DNA from: an uncultured Dehalococcoidia bacterium
Lineage (GTDB): Bacteria > Chloroflexota > Dehalococcoidia > Lucifugimonadales > UBA3495
DNA: 64,000 nt
Direction of reading: 5' to 3'
Assembly: GCA_958296225.1 (NCBI GenBank)
Contig: OY282456.1
Coordinates: forward strand, 372,001 to 436,000
This document shows positions 26,844-34,408 of this stretch, piece after piece. The notes beneath the pieces are model-generated. The model saw only the letters and a program-made list of their open reading frames with translations, had not been told where the DNA came from and made no database searches. Both the position numbers and the translations under genes were made by a program. The stretch's first letter is position 1. Each line of letters begins with the position of its first letter.

Positions 26844-27859
26844 AGCGCATTCTCCTTTTGCCACGCCATCGGCGCGGCCAGAGCGAAAGCCGGCTGCACC
26901 GGGGCAACGTCATGCGCCGCCAGGGCCTGGCCGACTTCACGGGGGAATAATCGTTCCGGCCCAATCGCGCCGCCGTAAAAGGGCCTGGGTCTATCGCCGG
27001 TGCGAAAGCAGGCCCCGGGTTCCAGCATTATCTGGGGCAGCTTGAAAGCGGCTTGCGCGTGTATGCGCTGGAACTCCGGGGCCAGTTTGCCATACTTGAT
27101 GAACATTCGCCAGAACCCGTCGGTAGGGTCGGCCGGCGCCGGCTGGAAGGTGGACAGGGATATGAACCCGTCGGCGTCGGGCACGTCATCCAGCTCCGGA
27201 CAGGGAACCGGGTCGCCGTCCAGCTCGAAGCCGCCGTAGCCGATGGACGCATTGGCCCCGAAGCCGGTCCGGCCGAGCAGCGTCAGCGCCTCCGTCAGGA
27301 TTGCCCGGCCATCGTCGCCGGTTCGGGCGTAGAGCGTCAGCACCAGCTCGTCATCGTTGTACATCCGGCCATCGTCGCCGGTTCGGGCGTAAAGCGCCAG
27401 AGCGGCGTCAGGCTTGCTGAGGTAAGAGAAGGCGGTGGGGAACAGATTGCCCGCCGCGCCGGTGGTTCCGGTAGTCCGGTCAATAGCATTGCGCGTCTGA
27501 ATGCCGGCCTTGATGGTGACGGGGGGATCTTTGTCCAAGGAAATCCCGGCGCCGCTTTGCACCGCCCGGAACTGGTCCGGCGACAGCCAACGCCGCTTTT
27601 TGACCTCTTTGCGCTGTTTCGCCGGCCAGTCCCGCAGCGGCAGCAAAGCCGGTGCCGGCAGCGCCGCGCCAGGGAAAGCGTCGGAGATGACAAAAAGCGG
27701 TTCCCCGGCGCGCCACGGGTCCAGCAGGAAAACATTAAGGTAGTCCGGCCCTTCCTTACGCGCCCAGGCATTGGCCATCGCCCCCAACAGCGTGTCGGCG
27801 TGCCAGTTGGTAGTCCACACCCCGTGGGGCCTCAGCTTGAATCGGACCAGATTGTCCAT
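26840..27859 (-). CDS. csm4: Csm4, Cas5-group subunit of the type III-A effector
   Basis: A 339-residue RAMP protein. TNWHADTLLGAMANAW and GEPLFVISDAFPGAALPAP near the N-terminus, then KKRRWLSPDQF, follow the Csm4 pattern; glycine-rich stretches (GRTGFGANASIGYGGFEL) complete the second ferredoxin-like fold. Csm4 caps the effector, contacts Cas10 and holds the crRNA 5' handle. Residues encoded around 27305-27391 contain a 20-residue tandem duplication (LYARTGDDGR twice). The start overlaps the end of the second csm3 gene by 28 bases. Length is normal. Confidence 0.85.
   Translation of the reverse strand: MDNLVRFKLRPHGVWTTNWHADTLLGAMANAWARKEGPDYLNVFLLDPWRAGEPLFVISDAFPGAALPAPALLPLRDWPAKQRKEVKKRRWLSPDQFRAVQSGAGISLDKDPPVTIKAGIQTRNAIDRTTGTTGAAGNLFPTAFSYLSKPDAALALYARTGDDGRMYNDDELVLTLYARTGDDGRAILTEALTLLGRTGFGANASIGYGGFELDGDPVPCPELDDVPDADGFISLSTFQPAPADPTDGFWRMFIKYGKLAPEFQRIHAQAAFKLPQIMLEPGACFRTGDRPRPFYGGAIGPERLFPREVGQALAAHDVAPVQPAFALAAPMAWQKENAL
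27305..27391. repeat. 60-bp-period tandem duplication inside csm4
   Basis: The 27 bases at 27305-27331 recur exactly at 27365-27391. The 60-base offset keeps the frame, so LYARTGDDGR appears twice in the protein, 20 residues apart, probably in a surface loop. Confidence 0.85.
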
Positions 27860-28476
27860 TCCGCACCATCCATTTTAAAGTCATAGAAGTGGATCCGGCC
27901 CGTATGCTGGCGGTTTTTGGTGCTTCGACCCGGTTCCGTAACCATCTGCAAACCGTCAGCAACGACCGCCTGCAAGGCTTCGTCACCCTGGTATGAAGTC
28001 CGGTTGCGGCCCCGGATCCTGGTGTACGAAAACCGCGCGTCGCCTTCGTACACCTGCAAAACTATCCCCATATCGAACTCGCCCTCCTTTGCGCTGCCAT
28101 TATTTTGCAGCGATTCTTTGACCCGTCCATCGCGGACGATGATACGGGAAGGTCCGAGTCTGGTATCAACGCTGTTCACTCCAAAAACCCGGCACACCGG
28201 GCAATCATCCTGCGCGCATCGGCAAGCCCGCCCTACTTCCCCACCGGGCGCAGTATCCAAACGGCCCAGCTCTACTTCCAGCAACGAGCGCATCCGGCCT
28301 TTGAGCGAAGAGCCGGGGGCATAGTCGACCGGACTGGTAACAGTCGGACGATTGCCGTCGTCAATCCTCAGCTCTTCCCGGAAACTGAGGAGATATAGTC
28401 CTCCTTTTTCAGCAGCGCCGGTGGGAGTAACAGTGTAGGCGGTGAAAGTAATGGTGTGAATGTCAATTCTCCGCAT
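27832..28476 (-). CDS. Second Csm3-like RAMP subunit, catalytic Asp apparently replaced
   Basis: About 214 residues. I favour the ATG at 28476, 8 bases after AAGGAG, over the ATG at 28482. It shares with the neighbouring Csm3 the APGSSLKGRMRSLLEVELGR block, the four-Cys stretch CRCAQDDCPVCRVFG, RLGPSRIIVRDGR and the end DEALQAVVADGLQMV. In the loop where Csm3 carries its RNA-cleaving Asp (TDNP), this protein reads GNRP, so Asp becomes Asn (position 42), and the HIGGS segment before it is replaced. It is too short for Csm5 and sits between csm3 and csm4. I infer a backbone subunit that binds but does not cut, or a stand-in for Csm5. Confidence 0.8.
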   Translation of the reverse strand: MRRIDIHTITFTAYTVTPTGAAEKGGLYLLSFREELRIDDGNRPTVTSPVDYAPGSSLKGRMRSLLEVELGRLDTAPGGEVGRACRCAQDDCPVCRVFGVNSVDTRLGPSRIIVRDGRVKESLQNNGSAKEGEFDMGIVLQVYEGDARFSYTRIRGRNRTSYQGDEALQAVVADGLQMVTEPGRSTKNRQHTGRIHFYDFKMDGAEWTIWSDSS

Positions 28477-28571
28477 TGTCATAACTCCTTGCCCGGCGCC
28501 GGGCCTGGCGCGTGCCGGCCTACAGGTATGCTGGACTCTTAAGTCCAACGCGGCAGACACGCCAGAGCGAA

Positions 28572-29285
28572 TCAGCTGCCGCTGGACCGGAATTGCCACT
28601 CTGAGCTGCCGTCCAGCTTGAAATCGCGGAAGCTTACCTGACCCGAACCTCGACTGATGCCGCCGCCCAATCCCGTCACCTCGACTAGGTACAAGCCGTC
28701 GGCGACCACGGCCTGTAGAGCATCATCGCCCTCGTACCCGCTCTGGTCACCGTAGCGCCGGGTGTAGTGGAAGGCATCGTCATTCTCATAGACCTGCACC
28801 ACGATTTCCATCTGGAACTCGGCGCCCTCCGGAACCCGTTCGCTATTGCGCAGCGTTCCGGTGAGGGCAGAACCGCCAATGCGGTTGATGGCAGTTTCGT
28901 ACTTGATTTCGGTGACGGCATTTCCGGACCGCAGCCGGCCGTCTCGTACCAGGATACGAGACGGCCCAAGTTGGCTGTCCGGATTGTAATGCGCCCCGAA
29001 TATGCGGCAAACCGCGCATTCCTCCCGGGCGCATCCGCACGGTCTGCCATCGTCCCGGTCAGCCGGGTTGCCGTCCAACTTGAAACGGCCCAGTTCTTTT
29101 TCCAACTCGCCGCGCATCTTGCCCTTGAGCGACGAACCGGGGATATAGGGCGCGTCCGTCGCCGGGTTCTTGATTACCGGATTGTCAGTACCGCCAATCT
29201 GCATCTCATCCTGCGAGCCTCCAATATGAAGCGCAGTTTCACAGTGGGCGATAAAAGTGATGATGTGGATTCCTGTTCGCAGCAT
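28572..29285 (-). CDS. csm3: Csm3, backbone and target-RNA-cleaving subunit of type III-A
   Basis: A 237-residue Cas7-group protein. HIGGS, then IGGTDNPVIKNP with D34 at the catalytic position, then PYIPGSSLKGKMRGELE are the Csm3 hallmarks. CGCAREECAVCRIFG supplies the four zinc-type cysteines, and the glycine-rich end (GLGGGISRGSGQVSF) is the RAMP loop. Csm3 polymerises along the crRNA and cuts bound RNA every six nucleotides. The start follows GGGAG at a good distance, 19 bases after the triple-Csm2 gene. A paralogue lacking the Asp lies directly downstream. Confidence 0.92.
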   Translation of the reverse strand: MLRTGIHIITFIAHCETALHIGGSQDEMQIGGTDNPVIKNPATDAPYIPGSSLKGKMRGELEKELGRFKLDGNPADRDDGRPCGCAREECAVCRIFGAHYNPDSQLGPSRILVRDGRLRSGNAVTEIKYETAINRIGGSALTGTLRNSERVPEGAEFQMEIVVQVYENDDAFHYTRRYGDQSGYEGDDALQAVVADGLYLVEVTGLGGGISRGSGQVSFRDFKLDGSSEWQFRSSGS

Positions 29286-29304
29286 GATTCGGCTCCCGGT
29301 TCTT

Positions 29305-30531
29305 TCAGCTCATATGGGCTTCGCTAAATCCGACGAGGGCTTCAAAGTACGGCATAAAACGCTCCAGGAAAGTTCCTCTCCGGTCCGCTGAATCCTTTAC
29401 CAGCCTTATGCCGTCTTCGATAAAGATTTGGAACTCGGCCGGAATTTTCTCCTTCTGAGCTTTCGGCCTTGCGTCCTGAGCATAAGCGCCGAGTATTTCG
29501 AAACTGGCGGACACGCGCTCCCAACTTTCAGCGTCCACTTTCAGGCGATGCTCAATCTGGCGACAATGGCCGAAGAAGTGCCGCAACTGCCCCTTGGTAA
29601 GCCCGGCCTTAGCCAGTTCCTCCGCCAGCAAGTCAGGGGATTTCCGCTCATTCCAAACCGGAGCGCCTCCGACATCTGCATCTTTGCCGTCGAAGTAACC
29701 GGCCAGCGCCTCGTAATGCGGCAAAAAACCCTCCCGGAAAGCCCGCTTCCTATCGCTTTCCCGGTTAACCCGTTGTACGTTGCCGTCAATAAAGGCATGA
29801 AATCCGGCCGGAATTTTCGATTTGTTGCGCGCGTCATAAGCATAACAGCGCAGCATTTCAAAGCTGGCCGCAACTTGCTCCCAACTGTCGCTGCCTTCCT
29901 GCAGACGTTGTTCAATTTGGCGACAGTGATTGAAGAAGCGGCGCAACTGGCCAGTAGTGAGGTTGGGCCGTTGGGCTGCCAATTCCTTTGCCAAAGCGCC
30001 GGCTTTATCCTTCGCTACCAGTTCCGGCAACAGGTAATGCCGGTTGTTTTTGTCGATTCCGAAGTAGGCTGTTGAGGGATCGGCGTCATAGTCCTGCCAT
30101 TGCTTGCGCTCTTCGGCGCTGCGAAAATAACCAATCAGCGCTTCAAAACTCGGCAAGAAACCTTCCAGGAAGGCCAGCTTTTTGTCATCAGCGCGCTCTA
30201 CCCGTTCTACGTTTCCCCTGACGAAACCTTGAAATCCGCCTTGTATGCCCTCCGCTCGTGAGTTACGCAACTGTTCATTAACCCAAGCGAACCCGCGGCG
30301 GACTTGCTCCCAGCTTTTGCCGTCGTACTGCAAATTCTGCCTGATGTTGCAGTAATAGCCGAAGTAGTGCCGCAGTTGGGTATCCGAAAGCCCATCTACA
30401 GACAGCCTGTCCGCCCAGGGCAATACCTGCTCCTTCGCGACGAAATCAGGCGAGAAACAGAGCCGGCCGTGGCCGTCAGTCTCAAAATAAGCCGCGGGGA
30501 ATTCAGGAAGCCGATTGCGTTGCGTCGTCAT
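29305..30531 (-). CDS. csm2: Triple-domain Csm2 (Cas11-type small subunit) fusion
   Basis: A 408-residue protein made of three tandem Csm2-like helical domains, at about 26-136, 166-280 and 297-402. Each starts with the signature L(S/T)..QLR..F..C(R)QI...L (LSDTQLRHYF, LTTGQLRRFF, LTKGQLRHFF), then SWEQV or SWERV, a YA.DAR-like helix, IPA.F..FI in the second and third, and F(L)P.(Y/F)EAL.G(Y)F. Ordinary Csm2 is a single domain of 110-150 residues, several copies of which line the effector. Here three would be made as one chain, fixing their number and order. I start at 30531 (MTTQRNRL), 10 bases after the Cas10 stop; the longer frame upstream overlaps cas10 and is not Csm2-like. Confidence 0.88.
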   Translation of the reverse strand: MTTQRNRLPEFPAAYFETDGHGRLCFSPDFVAKEQVLPWADRLSVDGLSDTQLRHYFGYYCNIRQNLQYDGKSWEQVRRGFAWVNEQLRNSRAEGIQGGFQGFVRGNVERVERADDKKLAFLEGFLPSFEALIGYFRSAEERKQWQDYDADPSTAYFGIDKNNRHYLLPELVAKDKAGALAKELAAQRPNLTTGQLRRFFNHCRQIEQRLQEGSDSWEQVAASFEMLRCYAYDARNKSKIPAGFHAFIDGNVQRVNRESDRKRAFREGFLPHYEALAGYFDGKDADVGGAPVWNERKSPDLLAEELAKAGLTKGQLRHFFGHCRQIEHRLKVDAESWERVSASFEILGAYAQDARPKAQKEKIPAEFQIFIEDGIRLVKDSADRRGTFLERFMPYFEALVGFSEAHMS

Positions 30532-30541
30532 AGTGCTCCAC

Positions 30542-32091
30542 CTAATCACGCGCCCGACGCGTTGCCAGCAAGGCATAGCGCAGGCTGGCGGCGGTTTCGT
30601 CCAGTCGCTGGTTGTTCCCCTGCGTCGCCAGTCCATCTTCCTCGACGTAGGGAATGAAGCCCGGCGGTTCGTCAAAAAAGGACAACACGCCCCGCGCCCA
30701 GTCGCGCAACGCGGCGGCCTCCGGTGATTCATTGCGCTGCTGCGGCAGGTTGCGTGCCAGTTGGTAGCTCCAGCGGGCGGCGCGCAGTCCACTAGCGGCA
30801 GAATTGTCCGCCGCGAGCTGCAGCAGGCGATGCAGCAGGGCGCGGGACGCCGCTTCCTTTTCCACCCATTCCGCCAACCTCTTGCCATCCCCGGTTATGG
30901 CGCTATGCCGGTCCCACTGCCACACCGTCCCCAAAGCGGCGCAGCGGTTCTTGCCTTCCTGCCCCTTGGCCTGTTCCAGCAGTTCCTCGGCGCGGTCAAC
31001 GGCGTGGCGAATGGGTACCCCGTGGGGCGTGAGATGGATTCCGGCGCTGAAGGTGAGACTATACTCTTGCCCCGGCCCGGACTGGAACTCTTTTTGCAGG
31101 TCTCCGGCAAAGTCGAGCATATTGTTCCAGGGGCCAACCAGCAGCAGGTCGTCGCCGCCGGCGTAGATGGTATAAATCAATTGGTGAGACTGCTCCAGCA
31201 ACTCCTGAATTTGGTCGACAAAGAAGCTGTGCAGGCGGCGGCTGAAATCGCGCAATCGCCCATATGAGTCATCAGAGCTGGCGATTTTGCCGACCCATAC
31301 TCCCATATCGTCCACGTCGGCCTTCAGCACCGCCAGCCGCTGGTCGCCGCGGCTTTGCGCCGCGATTTCTCGAAACAGCAGCCCGCTCCTGCCGTCGTCC
31401 CGACGGGGAATCCGGCGGCCCACTCGAAAGGCGTCCGGCGTCGGTCTTGCCACGGCGGTGAAGTTCACGTCCAGAGCCGCTACGTCGCCGGGGCCTGATG
31501 CGGCCGGCCGCATCCAATCCCATCGGGTTAGATTACTGCCGATGCGCGCGGCCTGCTGGCAGATTGCGCAAATCTTGTCCTGGTTCTCTTCGGATTCAGT
31601 CCTGACCTGCTGACCCCGGGAGTGACCGCAAACGTCACACTCGCCCGGAGGGGGCAACGAAGGCTCTGCGCCGGTGGCAATCGCCCACTGTCCATCTTTT
31701 TGTAGCAGAGAGCGGGCTGGCTGGCGTTTTTGACGCTCCAGGCTGGTGCGGGCCGATTCCGTCTGGCCGCGGCCCAGCCCAGCGCAAACTGCACTTCGCC
31801 GCCGGTCTCCCGCCAGAGCCTCTGTTGCATATCGGCGGCGAACTGCTCTAACTCGCCGGTGTCCGTGTTGGCTGGCAGCCGCACGGTGAATCCGCCGCCG
31901 CGAACCAGGACATCGTCGTCGGAAACGCCAAAGCGCCGCTCCAGCTCAAACAGCGCGGCGCGCTCGAACAGATCCAGCAGGAACGACCGGGCACGCAACC
32001 AGTGGGCCTGCTCCTCGCCGGCCGTTTTTACATCCAGCACATACGCCTAGATGCCGGAAAAATCCCCGGTTGCAAAGAGGGTTGCAGGCAT
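30542..32091 (-). pseudogene. csm1: Damaged cas10/csm1: no HD domain, internal stop, frameshift
   Basis: From 32091 the frame reads ATLFATGDFSGI, then a TAG at 32047-32049 where Cas10 has Gln (GDFSGIQ), then AYVLDVK..WLRARSFLL. Near 31765 the frame shifts; the second frame gives SLLQKDGQWAIATG, the zinc part CDVCGH..CAICQQ, LAVLKADVDDMG, and YAGGDDLLLVG, the GGDD palm that makes cyclic oligoadenylate. The C-terminal helical domain is present to 30542. About 250 N-terminal residues, including the HD nuclease domain, are missing; the frame begins next to the cas2 downstream flank, so the loss coincides with that joint. GGDD survives, but the protein cannot be made as one chain from this sequence. 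Confidence 0.85.
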
Positions 32092-32161
32092 CTTTTCGGT
32101 AAAGCTTTTCAGCCCTGGCAGATGCGCTCCCGGCGGCAGTCAGCGGGATAATGCCGCGCCG

Positions 32162-32449
32162 TTAACGATACTTTACCAGATACACGCCGTCGGCATCCAC
32201 GATTTCTTTGGGCGCTTCGCCCAGCGTCCGTATCTGCTGCTGGCCCACTGCCGACGGGTCGCGCCAGGTCATTATGATGGAGCCTTGCCCCAACTCGTGG
32301 TGCCAGCGCGTCAGCGTGTCCCAAATCCGCCCCCGTATCCCGCTGGTCATCTGCGGCGAGGTGTACACTCCCGGCGCGATTTCCAGCATCGCCGATGCTA
32401 GGAAACCCCGGTAACGCCCCTCCACGTTGACTGTCACTACCACTGTCAT
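32162..32449 (-). CDS. cas2: Cas2e, type I-E adaptation protein
   Basis: A 95-residue protein. MTVVVTVNVEGRYRGFLAS, EIAPGVYTSPQM, IRGRIWDTLTRW and GSIIMTWRD..QQQIRTLGEAPK are typical of I-E Cas2, which bridges two Cas1 dimers during spacer capture. The start is 47 bases after the cas1 stop on the same strand. Its last codons and downstream flank recur beside the array leader at 25.4 kb. In most I-E loci the array follows cas2 directly; here the III-A module intervenes. Confidence 0.93.
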   Translation of the reverse strand: MTVVVTVNVEGRYRGFLASAMLEIAPGVYTSPQMTSGIRGRIWDTLTRWHHELGQGSIIMTWRDPSAVGQQQIRTLGEAPKEIVDADGVYLVKYR

Positions 32450-32496
32450 CGCGCGCCTCCTGCACCGTCCGTCGGCCGGCTGTCCGCCCTGGCTGC

Positions 32497-33423
32497 CTAT
32501 TCCACGTCCCAGAATGCTGCCGCCGCCGGCGTCCCTTCCAGCGGCGGCACGTCCTGGAACAGCGTTTTGATACGGTCAATCATCTTGGGAATGACCCGCT
32601 CCGTGCGCAGCATTTCTCCCGTGGTCCGCCGGGTGTGCCTTTCCACGTCTAGGCGCGGATTTTTGGCGATGTCGCCGGCCGCCTGGAACGCCGCCGGCAG
32701 CAACACCGTATCCCGGAACAGGTCGGCAATGTCCAGGGCGAATGCGTCGCCGCTGTGTTCGTGAATAAACCCCAGCTGCGGGATGGCGCCCAGAGCGGTT
32801 ACGGCGATTACCGCTGCCGAAGTCACCGCCACCGAGGCGTGGTTAATCGCCTGGTTGGGAATATCCGCTGCCAGCGGGTTGGCCCGGTCGTAGCGCCGTC
32901 CGCGCCAGTTGATGCCGTAGCGCTGCGCCAAGTTCTGGTAGGTGCGCTTCATCCGCGCGCCCTCAATGCCGCGCAGCGTGTTCAGGTCGGTATGGGGCAG
33001 CACCTCGCCCAGCCGCAGCGCGTACATCTTGCGGGCGATGGTGATGCGGCTGCCCATCGGGTCGCCCCAGGCCCGCATCTGCCTACGCGCCACGTCGGAC
33101 GTGTCCGGCGACAGGGGCGGCGCGGTGTAGCAGCGCACGCCGTCCTCGCCCACTGCCACCAGCGCTGTGCCGTGCCGCGCCAGCAGACGCAGCGCGTCAT
33201 GGCTGACCGTAGAACCCGGCCCCAGCAGAATCATCGACAAACTCTGAAAGGGAACCCCATACTCGCCGGCGCCCAGCGCGCTGCCGGCGTCCGGCCCCGT
33301 CTGCCGTTCAAAGCGCAGCGTGCCGTCCCGCACCGTCAACGCGCCGCGCGACAGCCACAGCAGCCCGTGCCGGTCAGCGTGGGGAATACGGGCAGTTTCC
33401 AGTCCCAGCCGGCCCCTCAACAT
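32497..33423 (-). CDS. cas1: Cas1e integrase
   Basis: A 308-residue Cas1 of the I-E type. The metal-binding residues are visible: Glu in GIEGARMKRTYQ, His in GFIHEHSGDAFALDIADLFR and the Asp in the same segment. Cas1 with Cas2e integrates new spacers at the leader end. The ribosome site GGGAG precedes the ATG. The 90-base gap to cas6e contains a TATATT box and the short sequence shared with the relic near 25.5 kb, so a promoter there is possible. Confidence 0.96.
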   Translation of the reverse strand: MLRGRLGLETARIPHADRHGLLWLSRGALTVRDGTLRFERQTGPDAGSALGAGEYGVPFQSLSMILLGPGSTVSHDALRLLARHGTALVAVGEDGVRCYTAPPLSPDTSDVARRQMRAWGDPMGSRITIARKMYALRLGEVLPHTDLNTLRGIEGARMKRTYQNLAQRYGINWRGRRYDRANPLAADIPNQAINHASVAVTSAAVIAVTALGAIPQLGFIHEHSGDAFALDIADLFRDTVLLPAAFQAAGDIAKNPRLDVERHTRRTTGEMLRTERVIPKMIDRIKTLFQDVPPLEGTPAAAAFWDVE

Positions 33424-33513
33424 AGTTTATGCTCCCACAGTAATATAGTGATGAGTGATGATGAGATTATTCGTTTGTTAAGTTGCAGATGAGGCAGGGA
33501 CGGCGCAAGCCGC

Positions 33514-34251
33514 TTACCCCCGGAAGGCGCTGCCGGCCGGACGCAGCAGCAACATCCCGTAGCCATAAGCGCGATGCCGTCCCACGCCGCCGGCCAGCAG
33601 AGCGGCAAAAGCCTTGCCGTCGGTGATGACCAACTCGCCGCGCATCAGTGCGTCCGGGCCCTCGCTGTATATGGTATTCCGCTTGCGATAGGCGCGGGTG
33701 CGCTGGAACGATTGCAAAGTAGCGGATTCCAGCCGGGCCCCGCTTCTGCCTTCCAGCTGACGTGACAACCAGTCGGTATAGACTGCCTCGCGACTGCGGG
33801 CCATTTCGCCTTTGGGATGCTGTTCGGCTTCGTACTGAAATGCGTCAAACTCTCGACCTGGATGGCTGTATGCCCGTCGGGAACGGCGTATGACCGGACG
33901 GATACGCACTTCAAACCCCAGACGCTGGCCGGCTTGCCACTCCGATGGCATCGGCTTGCTGTCCAGGCTGCCGGCCGGGATGATTTTGGACTGCAACGGG
34001 CAGGCGAAAACGTCTGCCGCATCCTGCAACGCGCCGGCGTCCGCCGTCCCATAGCCGTACAGGGTGCCGCTAGCGCCGCCGCGCGGGAATAGCGCCCGGA
34101 AGGGACGGGGCGCCAGCTCCCCGAAAGATTCGGTCAACAGGCAGTGCAGCGCGTGGTCGGCGTCGGCCAGTCGCCGGGAACCCATCCAGCGGTGGAACTC
34201 CGGCACGTTGATGTCGGCGCGTATCATTTGCAGCGGCGCGCTCTGGCTCAT
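33514..34251 (-). CDS. cas6e: Cas6e crRNA endoribonuclease
   Basis: A 245-residue Cas6e (CasE/Cse3). The general-base His lies in DADHALHCLL near residue 35, and the glycine-rich loop GVGRHRAYGYGMLLL is at the C-terminus. FDAFQYEAEQHPKG is also typical. It cuts the repeat hairpin to release crRNAs and stays bound to the 3' end. As the III-A module has no cas6, this enzyme probably served both systems. The ATG originally overlapped the cas5e stop (ATGA); a small transposable element now separates them. Confidence 0.94.
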   Translation of the reverse strand: MSQSAPLQMIRADINVPEFHRWMGSRRLADADHALHCLLTESFGELAPRPFRALFPRGGASGTLYGYGTADAGALQDAADVFACPLQSKIIPAGSLDSKPMPSEWQAGQRLGFEVRIRPVIRRSRRAYSHPGREFDAFQYEAEQHPKGEMARSREAVYTDWLSRQLEGRSGARLESATLQSFQRTRAYRKRNTIYSEGPDALMRGELVITDGKAFAALLAGGVGRHRAYGYGMLLLRPAGSAFRG

Positions 34252-34265
34252 TGCGATTCATCCTT

Positions 34266-34408
34266 GGTAGCGTTGCAATTCAGGTGGTCTGAGTCCGTTT
34301 TTTACAGCGATGAACAGGATGGACAGGATTTTTCCGATTGGGATATGGTGGATTCCGGCTTGCGCCGGAATGACAGCAAGGTACGACCACCTAAATTGCA
34401 ACGCTACC
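34266..34408. mobile_element. 143-bp MITE-like element with 24-bp terminal repeats and 9-bp target duplication
   Basis: The ends GGTAGCGTTGCAATT(C/T)AGGTGGTC are inverted repeats with one mismatch over 24 bases. TTCATCCTT occurs directly outside both ends (34257-34265 and 34409-34417), a 9-bp target-site duplication. No gene fits inside; it holds a dispersed CAGGATGGACAGGA motif and a CCGG-type hairpin. Removing it with one TTCATCCTT restores the cas5e stop overlapping the cas6e start. It must rely on a transposase elsewhere. Confidence 0.92.

Noticed and set aside
27832..28476. Calling the second Csm3-like gene csm5
   Set aside because: It is much shorter than Csm5 and shares the Cys cluster and C-terminal blocks of the neighbouring Csm3.
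388..32049. TAG codons at expected Gln positions in the ThDP remnant (388-390) and cas10 (32047-32049) suggested stop-codon reassignment
   Set aside because: Intact genes here end in TAG (for example cse1 and cas5e), the affected genes also carry frameshifts or deletions, and a single C-to-T change explains each case.
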